Assembly (NCBI GenBank): GCA_021812735.1
Contig: JAKAMV010000274.1
Span: forward strand, 1-10,231
DNA length: 10,231 bases
Reading direction: 5' to 3'
DNA from: Chloroflexota bacterium
GTDB lineage: Bacteria; Chloroflexota; Limnocylindria; Limnocylindrales; CSP1-4
Shown here: positions 1 to 5,733 of the stretch, piece after piece
Numbering within the stretch: position 1 is the first letter of the stretch
How the letters are laid out: every line of letters begins with the position of its first letter
The notes under the pieces: model-generated
Seen by the model: only the letters and a program-made list of their open reading frames with translations
Told to the model about the DNA's origin: nothing
Databases searched by the model: none
Translations under genes and position numbers: made by a program

Positions 1-110
1 TCGTCGGCCCGCTGTCAAGTTACGTCACCGGCCAGGACATCTGTGTCGATGGCGGCTTCTCGAAATCCATCCTCAGCCACATTCCCGGCCGACCCAGCTC
101 GAAATCCTGA
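1..110 (+). CDS. Short-chain dehydrogenase/reductase (SDR), C-terminal end only (partial)
   Basis: The frame starting at base 3 is open from the left edge to a TGA at 108-110, giving the last 35 residues of a protein whose start lies outside the window. It reads SSYVTGQDICVDGGFS and then a short polar tail. The pattern 'YVTGQ-x-I-x-VDGG' is the C-terminal signature of classical NAD(P)-dependent SDR oxidoreductases, where it packs near the substrate pocket and the dimer interface. The catalytic Ser-Tyr-Lys residues are off-window, so neither substrate nor cofactor can be named. The tail after VDGG is about 18 residues, slightly longer than the usual few. The gene points right and converges on the transporter gene. 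Confidence 0.85.
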   Translation, partial: VGPLSSYVTGQDICVDGGFSKSILSHIPGRPSSKS

Positions 111-331
111 CGCCGGCTTCGGATCGACGACGGGGTCACAGATCGATCATCTCGGTCGAGTCCGTCACGGCCTATTCCTCTAGGCCGGGCCGATCCGGGG
201 CGGCATCCGGACCCTCGTGATCCGAAATGACGCCGGACAAGCAAGTGCTTACAGATCTGAGGATCGACCAGGGCAACACGTACACAACACCAGTTGACAC
301 CTGCATTGCTCACGTCCTGACCGCGGAACCA
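111..331. other. Convergent intergenic region without a recognised gene
   Basis: This lies between the SDR stop and the transporter stop, so two genes converge here and no promoter is required. Bases about 230-320 are visibly less GC-rich than the rest of the window. I see no convincing intrinsic terminator with a U-tract. A small odd palindrome (accact-a-agtggt, 328-340) spans the transporter stop codon and is too short to call a terminator. Short open frames here have no family features. Confidence 0.5.
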
Positions 332-1576
332 CTAAGTGGTCGCCGTCCGCCCGGCCCGCCAGTCGAGCGCGAACATCCCGAAGCCGACGGTCGCGACCGC
401 CGCAGCGACCGCCAGCCCGGGCCGCACGCCGACCGTGACCGCCAGCAGCCCGCCCACGCTCGGCGCGATGATCAGGCCGAGGTTCTGGAGCGTCTGGTCC
501 ACGGAGCTGAACGTCACGCCGTGCTCGCGCGGGACCCGCTTCATCAGCTCGTTGAACAGGCCGAGCTGCGTGCCCGCCGTGGCGAGGCCGCCCAGCAGCG
601 CCAGCGCCGCCACCATGGGCAGGTCGTGGAGCAGCGCCATGCCGGCGGGGGCCAGGGCGGCCGCGAGCATCGAGGGCAGCAGCACGGTGGCGCCGCCCCG
701 CCGCCGCGAGGCCCGGCGCGCGACCAGGTAGCCGGCGACCCCGCCGACGCTCTGGGCCGCGCCGATGATGCCGATCCACGAGTTCGGGGCCGCGATCTCG
801 TTCACGTAGAGCAGCGGCAGGAGCGGCGTCGCGATCCCGATGCCCGCCGTGAACACGAAGGCGCGGAGCTCGTAGTCGAGGAACGTGGCGCGGCCGCGGA
901 TCAGGCGGACGAACCCCCCGACCCGGGCGCCCATCGCGACCCGCGGCCCGTCTCGGGCCATCGCCTGGTTCGGGATCGCGATCCGGCGCGAGACGCCGAA
1001 GCTGGCCGCGCCCGCGAGGGCGCAGCCGGCCAGCAGCAGCCCGAAGTTGGCGGGGAAGGGGAGGAGGCCCAGCGCCTGGCCGGCCCCGACCACCCCGAGC
1101 GTCGTGGCCGCCCCGGCGATCGCCCAGCGGCGCCCCAGGAGGTCGAAGCGCCCGCGGGGCCCGGCGGCGCCGTCCATCACGATCGGGAAGGCCACGAGCG
1201 CCGCCGTCGAGGGCAGCGAGGCCGCCGCCCAGACGACGAGGACCGCCGGCACCGCCGCCGACGCCGGGAGGAGCATGGCGGCGAGGGCCATCACCCCGTA
1301 CCCGAGCCAGGCGACCAGCCGGAGCCGGCTGTACCAGGGCACGATGTTCCGCCGGCGCTGGAGCCACCGCCCGGCGGGGATCGCGAGCAGGAACGCCGTG
1401 AGCGCGGGCAGCGACGTCAGGAGCCCGACCTCGGTCCCCGAGGCGCCCAGGCGCACGAGGAGCACCGGCAGGAACGTCCCGGCCACCGTGACCAGCCCGA
1501 CGAACGCCGAGTCGACCTGCACGAGGGTGTAGTTGCGCGCCCGCTCCTCGTCGAGCTCAATCCGCGGGCGCTCCAT
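332..1576 (-). CDS. Major facilitator superfamily (MFS) transporter
   Basis: This is a 414-residue integral membrane protein, the usual length for a 12-helix MFS carrier. Hydrophobic stretches fall at roughly residues 24-43, 49-68, 88-106, 108-130, 152-172, 174-194, 238-258, 264-286, 296-315, 318-340, 364-382 and 386-406. That gives two six-helix halves split by a charged loop at about 197-235. The basic run GRWLQRRRN (69-77) after helix 2 resembles the MFS motif A loop between helices 2 and 3. Such proteins move small solutes or drugs across the cytoplasmic membrane using a proton or solute gradient. The substrate cannot be inferred. The start is ATG at 1576 and no strong SD precedes it. It is a single gene, separated from the catabolic operon by the insertion sequence, so a role in that pathway is only a possibility. 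Confidence 0.85.
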   Translation of the reverse strand: MERPRIELDEERARNYTLVQVDSAFVGLVTVAGTFLPVLLVRLGASGTEVGLLTSLPALTAFLLAIPAGRWLQRRRNIVPWYSRLRLVAWLGYGVMALAAMLLPASAAVPAVLVVWAAASLPSTAALVAFPIVMDGAAGPRGRFDLLGRRWAIAGAATTLGVVGAGQALGLLPFPANFGLLLAGCALAGAASFGVSRRIAIPNQAMARDGPRVAMGARVGGFVRLIRGRATFLDYELRAFVFTAGIGIATPLLPLLYVNEIAAPNSWIGIIGAAQSVGGVAGYLVARRASRRRGGATVLLPSMLAAALAPAGMALLHDLPMVAALALLGGLATAGTQLGLFNELMKRVPREHGVTFSSVDQTLQNLGLIIAPSVGGLLAVTVGVRPGLAVAAAVATVGFGMFALDWRAGRTATT

Positions 1577-1769
1577 GGAGCCGAGTCTAGGGTGACCGCG
1601 CGCCGCCCGCTCGGCGCCTCCCCGTCACGAGCAGCCGAGGCCGCCTCCAGTCGCACGCCGGGATCGAGTCCCGGCTCCCGCCCGACCAGTGGCGTGACTC
1701 GGTCCCTGACGGACTCAGCCCTCGAGACGGGCTAGCCCCGGGACGCCGTGTGAACCTTTCGCTGGGTCG
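1577..1769. other. Intergenic region upstream of the transporter, ending at the IS target site
   Basis: This is presumably the transporter's 5' region on the - strand, but I cannot point to a convincing promoter. It holds one notable hairpin at 1658-1674: a 5-bp stem (ccggg/cccgg) around the 7-base loop atcgagt. The hairpin resembles a tRNA T-arm, but no tRNA can be completed around it. No gene is supported here. Confidence 0.4.
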
Positions 1770-1774
1770 TTTCA
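1770..1774. repeat. Target-site duplication, left copy (TTTCA)
   Basis: The five bases immediately outside the left terminal inverted repeat are TTTCA. The same five bases in the same orientation follow the right terminal repeat at 3688-3692. A 5-bp duplication agrees with what is known of IS1634-type elements (about 5-6 bp). The match fails if extended to six bases. Confidence 0.8.
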
Positions 1775-1791
1775 CCGGGGTTCCGCAGCTG
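1775..1791 (+). repeat. Left terminal inverted repeat of the IS
   Basis: The sequence ccggggttccgcagctg is the exact reverse complement of 3671-3687 over all 17 bases. One further base pair (1774/3688) also matches by chance. The boundary at 1775 is chosen because it leaves a clean 5-bp target duplication on both sides. Confidence 0.88.
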
Positions 1792-1810
1792 AAGGCCTCA
1801 ATCGGCATGC

Positions 1811-1859
1811 GGAACGGGCCTGCTGAGCACGAAATGGGTCCCGGAATGGGTCTGTGCTC
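1811..1859. repeat. Subterminal repeat cluster in the IS left end
   Basis: The octamer aatgggtc occurs at 1833-1840 and again at 1845-1852. The 12-mers at 1811-1822 and 1843-1854 match at 10 of 12 positions. The arms gagcac (1825-1830) and gtgctc (1854-1859) can close a hairpin around the octamers. The 9-mer gagcacgaa (1825-1833) recurs inverted at 3662-3670, directly inside the right terminal repeat. These could be internal transposase-binding sites or a leader hairpin limiting transposase expression. The role is inferred. Confidence 0.4.
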
Positions 1860-1886
1860 GCGATCCGGCTAGATACACGGCTGCGC

Positions 1887-1914
1887 TTGGATTACGCGCA
1901 CAGATAGATATGGT
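1887..1914 (+). promoter_or_regulatory. Possible weak promoter of the transposase gene
   Basis: TTGGAT (1887-1892) and TATGGT (1909-1914) are separated by 16 bases, and each matches the sigma-70 consensus at four of six positions. Transcription would begin near 1921, only about 10 bases before the ATG at 1932. That may explain why no SD sequence precedes the start, since the message would be nearly leaderless. This is pattern matching only. Confidence 0.3.
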
Positions 1915-1931
1915 CTGGTACGCTGCGCAGC

Positions 1932-3620
1932 ATGTACCTGCGGACCACGCGGCGGCGCAACAGCGACGGCTCCGAAGTCAGGTACCTGTCCCTCGCCCAC
2001 AACGAGTGGGACGCCACCGCGGGCCGCTCGAAGGTCCGGATCCTGTTCAACTTCGGGCGCGAGGACGAGCTCGATCCCGCTGCGATCCGGCGGCTGATCG
2101 GGTCGCTCTCGCGGGCGCTGCCGGCGGACGAGGCCCTCGCCGCCGCGGCACCGGCGGAGCTGCAGTTCTGTGAGTCCCGGCCCCTGGGCGGCGCCTGGCT
2201 CCTCGAGGGGCTGTGGTCGAGGCTCGGGATCGGCGAGATCCTGGCCCGCCTGCTGCGCGGCCGGCGTCTGGATCCTGCGGCCGAACGGGCCCTGTTCGCG
2301 ATGGTCGCGAACCGGGCGCTGGCTCCTTCCTCCAAGCTGTCGTGTGCCGCCTGGGTGAGCGAGCGGGTCGCCATGCCCGGACTCGAGTCGCTCTCCGACG
2401 ACCAGTGCTATCGGGCGATGGACTGGCTGCTCGAGATCGAGGCCGAGCTCGCCGAGCAGGTGTACTGGGCGACCGCGAACCTGCTCAACCTCGAGGTCGA
2501 CCTGCTGTTCTTCGACACCACCAGCACCTACTTCGAGACCGAGGCGGCCGATCCGCCCTCAGACGGTGCCCCGGCGGGCTTCCGCGCGTACAACGGCCAC
2601 TCCAAGGATCACCGCCCGGACCTGCCCCAGGTGGTCATCGGGTTGGCGGTGACCCGGACCGGGATCCCGATCCGGGTCTGGACGTTCCCCGGCAACGCCA
2701 GCGACCAGGTGCTCATCCGGCAGGTCAAGGACGACCTCCTCGCCTGGAAGCTCGGACGCGTGGTGTGGGTCACCGACCGGGGCTTCAACTCCGCCGAGAA
2801 CCGCCGCTATCTCCAGCGCGCCGGCGGCCACTACATCACCGGCGAGAAGCTGCGGGGCGACTCGGTCGAAGCGAAGGCCGCCCTCGCCCGGCAGGGCCGC
2901 TACCACGTCGTCGCCGGGAACCTCGAGGTCAAGGAGGTCGTCCTCGACGAGGGGACCATGCGGGACCGCTTCATCGTCTGCCGCAACCCGGCCGAGGCGA
3001 CCCGGGACGCCGCGATCCGCGAGCGCCTGGTCACCGGGCTCGAGACGGCCATCACGGGCAGCGACGAGCTTGCCCCGGCCGCGCGCGAGAAGCTCGCCTC
3101 GGACCTCCGGGCCAAGCCCACCAACCGGCGCTTCCTGCGGATCACCACGGCAGGGCTGCTGCGGATCGACCGGGCGGCGGTGGCGGCCGACGCGAAGCTC
3201 GACGGCAAGTTCCTCCTGCGGACCAGCGACCCGACGCTCTCGGCCGAAGACGTCGCGACCGGGTACAAGCAGCTCCTCGAGGTCGAGCGGGGATGGCGGG
3301 ACATGAAGACGACGCTCGACCTGCGTCCAGCCCACCACCGCAAGGAGCAGCGCATCCGCGCCCACGTCCTGCTCTGCTGGCTCGCCCTGCTCCTCATCCG
3401 CCTCGCCGAGCAGGCCACCGGCGACACCTGGCGCAATCTCCGCTTCGAGCTCGACAAGCTCCACCTCGGGCGCTTCGTCGGACCCGCCGGCGAGGTCGCC
3501 CAGCGGACCGAGATCACCCCGCGTCAGGCAGCGATCTTCAAGGCTGCCGGGGTCCCTGAGCCGCCGCGCTACGTCCGGGTGGCCACGCCGCAGTCCGCAT
3601 CGGCCACCATCACCGGCTGA
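1932..3620 (+). CDS. IS1634-family DDE transposase
   Basis: This 562-residue protein begins MYLRTTRRRNSDGSEV, the typical opening of IS1634-type transposases (basic patch, then a short beta-rich N-terminal domain with FNFGRED). The RNase-H-like catalytic core has the expected three acidic residues: Asp195 in FFDTTSTYFE, Asp282 in VTDRGFNSAEN and Glu452 in LLEVERGWRDMK. Around Glu452 the spacing Tyr445, Glu452, Lys459 fits the IS4-type YREK motif, although Leu448 replaces the Arg, apparently as in other IS1634 relatives. It continues LRPAHHRKEQRIRAHV and then a hydrophobic helix (about 478-492). The large insertion between the second Asp and the Glu (about 170 residues) is normal for the family. 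It cuts and joins the element's ends. No frameshift or internal stop is present. ATG 1932 is chosen because it gives the conserved N-terminus. No SD is visible. Confidence 0.92.
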   Translation: MYLRTTRRRNSDGSEVRYLSLAHNEWDATAGRSKVRILFNFGREDELDPAAIRRLIGSLSRALPADEALAAAAPAELQFCESRPLGGAWLLEGLWSRLGIGEILARLLRGRRLDPAAERALFAMVANRALAPSSKLSCAAWVSERVAMPGLESLSDDQCYRAMDWLLEIEAELAEQVYWATANLLNLEVDLLFFDTTSTYFETEAADPPSDGAPAGFRAYNGHSKDHRPDLPQVVIGLAVTRTGIPIRVWTFPGNASDQVLIRQVKDDLLAWKLGRVVWVTDRGFNSAENRRYLQRAGGHYITGEKLRGDSVEAKAALARQGRYHVVAGNLEVKEVVLDEGTMRDRFIVCRNPAEATRDAAIRERLVTGLETAITGSDELAPAAREKLASDLRAKPTNRRFLRITTAGLLRIDRAAVAADAKLDGKFLLRTSDPTLSAEDVATGYKQLLEVERGWRDMKTTLDLRPAHHRKEQRIRAHVLLCWLALLLIRLAEQATGDTWRNLRFELDKLHLGRFVGPAGEVAQRTEITPRQAAIFKAAGVPEPPRYVRVATPQSASATITG

Positions 3621-3670
3621 CCCATCCCGTCCGCACCCGCCGAACGTGGCCTAGGTATACGTTCGTGCTC

Positions 3671-3687
3671 CAGCTGCGGAACCCCGG
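3671..3687 (-). repeat. Right terminal inverted repeat of the IS
   Basis: The sequence cagctgcggaaccccgg is the perfect reverse complement of the left end (1775-1791). On its inner side lies ttcgtgctc (3662-3670), the inverted copy of a 9-mer found 33 bases inside the left repeat. Confidence 0.88.
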
Positions 3688-3692
3688 TTTCA
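3688..3692. repeat. Target-site duplication, right copy (TTTCA)
   Basis: This direct copy of 1770-1774 directly abuts the right terminal repeat. Removing the element and one TTTCA copy rebuilds the empty target site, which joins 1774 to 3693. Confidence 0.8.
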
Positions 3693-3858
3693 GCGCGTCC
3701 CCCAGGCCCTCCCCGAACGGCAGCTGGCGGGTGGGAAGGTGGTCGCATGAGCGACCAGCTCCTGGATCTCCTTCGCGCGATGCTCGGCCCCGACGAAGAC
3801 TCCGGTAGGGACAGCACAAGGCGGTCGAGGCTGTCCTCCAACGACGTCCACGGCCAGC
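3693..3858. other. Intergenic region between the IS and the 3' end of the catabolic cluster
   Basis: An ATG at 3747 with a weak purine-rich upstream stretch opens a frame that starts plausibly (MSDQLLDLLRAMLGPDEDSG). It soon becomes low-complexity and runs antisense into the shikimate-dehydrogenase-family gene. The opposite strand also has a protein-like stretch (VFVGAEHRAKEIQELVAHAT, about 3748-3807) without a start codon. This may be a gene remnant, but I cannot support a gene on either strand. No clear terminator for the - strand operon is visible. Confidence 0.35.
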
Positions 3859-4737
3859 CTACGTGCCGGTTGCCGGTGCCGCTCCGGCCCGGGCCTCCAT
3901 CCCGCGGTTCAGGGCGGCCACCATCTCGTCGAGGGGGGCCGGCGCGCCGAACCACAGCTCGAACGCGCGAGCGCCCTGGTGCACCACCATCGGCTCGCCG
4001 TTCGCCGTCGCGGCGGCGCCGGCGGCGTGCGCGTCGCTCAGGAGCCGCGTGTTCCGCGGGCTGTAGACGACGTCGAACACGCGGATGCCCGCCGGCAGCA
4101 GGGTTGCCGGGACCGGCGACTCGTCGGAGTTCAGGCCGGCCGAGCTCGCGTTCAGGAGGAGGTCGGCGCGCGCCAGCTCCTCGCCGAGCGACCCGTCGTC
4201 GAGTGGCCGGGCGGCGAGACGCGTGGCCGCGGAGACCGCCGAGAGGTCGCCGACGAGGCGCTCGGCCCGCTCGACGTGACGGTTGTACACGATGACCTGC
4301 CCGAAGCCGGACCGGATCAGCGCGTAAGTCGCCGACCGGCCCGTGCCCCCGGCGCCGATGACGACTGCCGTCGCCGCGCTCCTCTCGCGCCCCTCCATGA
4401 GGATCTCGACCGTGCGGCGCACGCCGTACGCGTCGGTGTTGTGGCCGACGAGTCCGGCCCCCTCGCGGGTCACCGTGTTCACCGCGCGGATGATCGCCGC
4501 ATCCTCATCGAGGCCGTCGAGCAGGCGAACGACCACCTCCTTGTACGGCATCGTGACATTGCACCCGGCAAACTCGCCCTCACGGACCCGATCGAGGGCG
4601 CGCGGGAGATCCTCGGGCGGAATGTCGTGGAGCTCGTATCGCCCGTCGATGCCGGCGGCCGACATGGCCGCCTCCTGCATGGCCGGCGAGAGCGACTGGT
4701 GGAGGGGGTGTCCGAAGAGGGCGATCCGGATGCTCAC
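3859..4737 (-). CDS. aroE: Shikimate dehydrogenase family protein (AroE-like)
   Basis: This 292-residue protein is family-typical in length. AroE enzymes reduce 3-dehydroshikimate to shikimate with NADPH in the cytoplasm. The N-terminal substrate domain has LFGHPLHQSLSPAM (Ser15 and Ser17 of the SxS motif), NVTMPYKE (catalytic Lys66), Asn87 and NTDAYG (catalytic Asp102). The nucleotide domain has GAGGTGRSA (128-136) and NRHVERAERL (152-161). DVVYSPRNTRLL (222-233) and a C-terminal HQGARAFELWFG (Gln254) complete the pattern. The frame is open to an ATG at 4851. I chose GTG 4737 because GGAG lies 8 bases upstream and the product starts just before the conserved motif. ATG 4767 is the alternative. 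It lies 162 bases after the citrate-synthase-like gene and may share its transcript. That catabolic setting suggests a paralogue acting on a related hydroxy or oxo acid (inference). Confidence 0.85.
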   Translation of the reverse strand: MSIRIALFGHPLHQSLSPAMQEAAMSAAGIDGRYELHDIPPEDLPRALDRVREGEFAGCNVTMPYKEVVVRLLDGLDEDAAIIRAVNTVTREGAGLVGHNTDAYGVRRTVEILMEGRERSAATAVVIGAGGTGRSATYALIRSGFGQVIVYNRHVERAERLVGDLSAVSAATRLAARPLDDGSLGEELARADLLLNASSAGLNSDESPVPATLLPAGIRVFDVVYSPRNTRLLSDAHAAGAAATANGEPMVVHQGARAFELWFGAPAPLDEMVAALNRGMEARAGAAPATGT

Positions 4738-4899
4738 GCTATCAGCTCCAATGCTCGTCCCAAACATGATGATTCCCACTCGGCCGCGTCGAGCCGCGTC
4801 GCTGCCCGGCTCCGCTGGCAGGTCGCGGCTGCCTGATGCCCCTCGAACCATCCCCTGCTGTCAGTCGAAACCGTCGTCGCAGGCATGCTGCCCACGGTC
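4738..4899. other. 162-bp gap inside the cluster
   Basis: This separates the citrate-synthase-like stop from the chosen GTG start of the AroE-like gene. The AroE frame extends through much of it (alternative starts at 4767 and 4851), but the added residues look unlike the family. The only definite signal is the GGAG at 4746-4749 on the - strand, which is excluded from the gene. I see no convincing promoter, so the AroE-like gene may rely on readthrough. Confidence 0.45.
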
Positions 4900-5733
4900 T
4901 CACCGTTCCCGCGACGAGGGGTTCCCCCCGGCTTCCGCAGGCTCGATCGGCGGTCCGTCATACGAAACGAGGGTCGGCTGGATAAGCCGCATCGGCCGTT
5001 GCCGCAGCGACTCCTCGACGATATGCGCGGACAGCCCCGCCGTCCGGGACAAGGCGAAGGCGAAGTCGCCGTAGGCGGGGTCCACGTGGAGCGCCGTGAG
5101 CGCCGCCGCGAGGGCACCGTCGATGTTGACCGCGATGGGTCGCCCGGCATGTCCGCCGACCGCGGCGGCGAGTGCGCGAACGCGCTCCACCGGCGTCCGC
5201 GATCGTCCCTGCTTGATCACCATCCCGAGCAGGCGCTCGGCTCGTCGGTCGACCGAGTGCCACCGGTGCCCGACGCCCGGTATGCGGCGTCCGGCAGCGC
5301 GCTCGCGATCGAACACGAGTCGCCCCCACTCACCGGCGTCGGCCACTTCCGGGAGTGCCTCGAGCAGACGCATCGCGCTGGTTACGGCAGCGCCGTGCAG
5401 CGGCCCGAAGGCCGTGATCCCGGCCGCCAGGCTCGTCATGACGGGCGCGCCGGTCGACGTGACGGTCCGGGCGACGAGGGCGGACGGGGCAAGCGGCCCG
5501 TGGTCCACGGCGGCCACGAGACAGCCGTCGAACAGGGCCGCGTCGTCGGCCGACGGCTCCCTTCCCGTCCAGAGCCGCAGCACCATTCCGGCGTACGTCT
5601 CGCGCCCGATTGCCTCATCGATGGCCAGACCGCGGACGTAGATCCGCTCCTCGTCAGTCGCCGTGATCGCCGACTGCCACGCCTCTGCCTCGGCGGCGCG
5701 TCCGGCCGCGCGCCCCTCGTGGATGGATCTCAT
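4900..5733 (-). CDS. Citrate-synthase-like protein, citryl-CoA lyase type
   Basis: This 277-residue protein is well below the roughly 370-430 of a full citrate synthase and close to the short citryl-CoA lyases. Family landmarks occur in order: VDHGPLAPSALVART (75-89, His78, matching the citrate-synthase DHE...ST segment), GPLHGAA (110-116, His113), GVGHRWHSVDRRAERL (153-168, His156) and VNIDGALAAAL (202-212, Asp205). The His, His and Asp of the citrate-synthase active site therefore appear present. The expected reaction is reversible C-C bond formation or cleavage between an acyl-CoA and a 2-oxo acid. In this catabolic operon the cleavage direction seems likelier (inference). A very good SD, GGAGGA, lies 5 bases upstream, and ATG 5733 overlaps the aldehyde dehydrogenase stop as ATGA, so expression is coupled. 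The true substrate is unknown. Citryl-CoA is only the family default. Confidence 0.78.
   Translation of the reverse strand: MRSIHEGRAAGRAAEAEAWQSAITATDEERIYVRGLAIDEAIGRETYAGMVLRLWTGREPSADDAALFDGCLVAAVDHGPLAPSALVARTVTSTGAPVMTSLAAGITAFGPLHGAAVTSAMRLLEALPEVADAGEWGRLVFDRERAAGRRIPGVGHRWHSVDRRAERLLGMVIKQGRSRTPVERVRALAAAVGGHAGRPIAVNIDGALAAALTALHVDPAYGDFAFALSRTAGLSAHIVEESLRQRPMRLIQPTLVSYDGPPIEPAEAGGNPSSRER

Larger units (their letters stand above)
1775..3687 (+). mobile_element. Complete IS1634-family insertion sequence
   Basis: This 1913-bp element is bounded by perfect 17-bp inverted repeats (1775-1791 and 3671-3687), which are flanked by a 5-bp direct repeat TTTCA. It carries one long transposase gene on the + strand with an apparently intact catalytic set. 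Size, single-gene organisation, duplication length and transposase type all fit the IS1634 family of the IS4-related DDE elements. Intact ends, matching target duplication and an unbroken transposase suggest a fairly recent insertion that may still be mobile. It sits between the transporter gene and the 3' end of the catabolic cluster and breaks no recognisable gene. It carries no passenger gene. Confidence 0.88.

Noticed and set aside
294..322. A perfect TTGACA at 294-299 on the + strand as a promoter.
   Set aside because: No acceptable -10 box lies 16-18 bases downstream, and no + strand gene starts nearby.
328..340. The palindrome accact-a-agtggt as a terminator of the transporter gene.
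   Set aside because: The arms are only 6 bp with a one-base loop, no U-tract follows, and it includes the stop codon.
1658..1688. A tRNA T-arm-like hairpin (loop atcgagt) followed by ...gacca, which could be the 3' end of a tRNA or an attachment site.
   Set aside because: The loop has A instead of T at the first position, the distance from the stem to ACCA is 10 rather than 7 bases, and no matching 5' acceptor strand, D-arm or anticodon arm is found upstream.
227..1735. A 502-codon + strand open frame opposite the transporter gene.
   Set aside because: It is Arg/Gly/Pro-rich, low-complexity and has no family motif. It mirrors the codon bias of the - strand MFS gene, whose frame gives a proper 12-helix protein.
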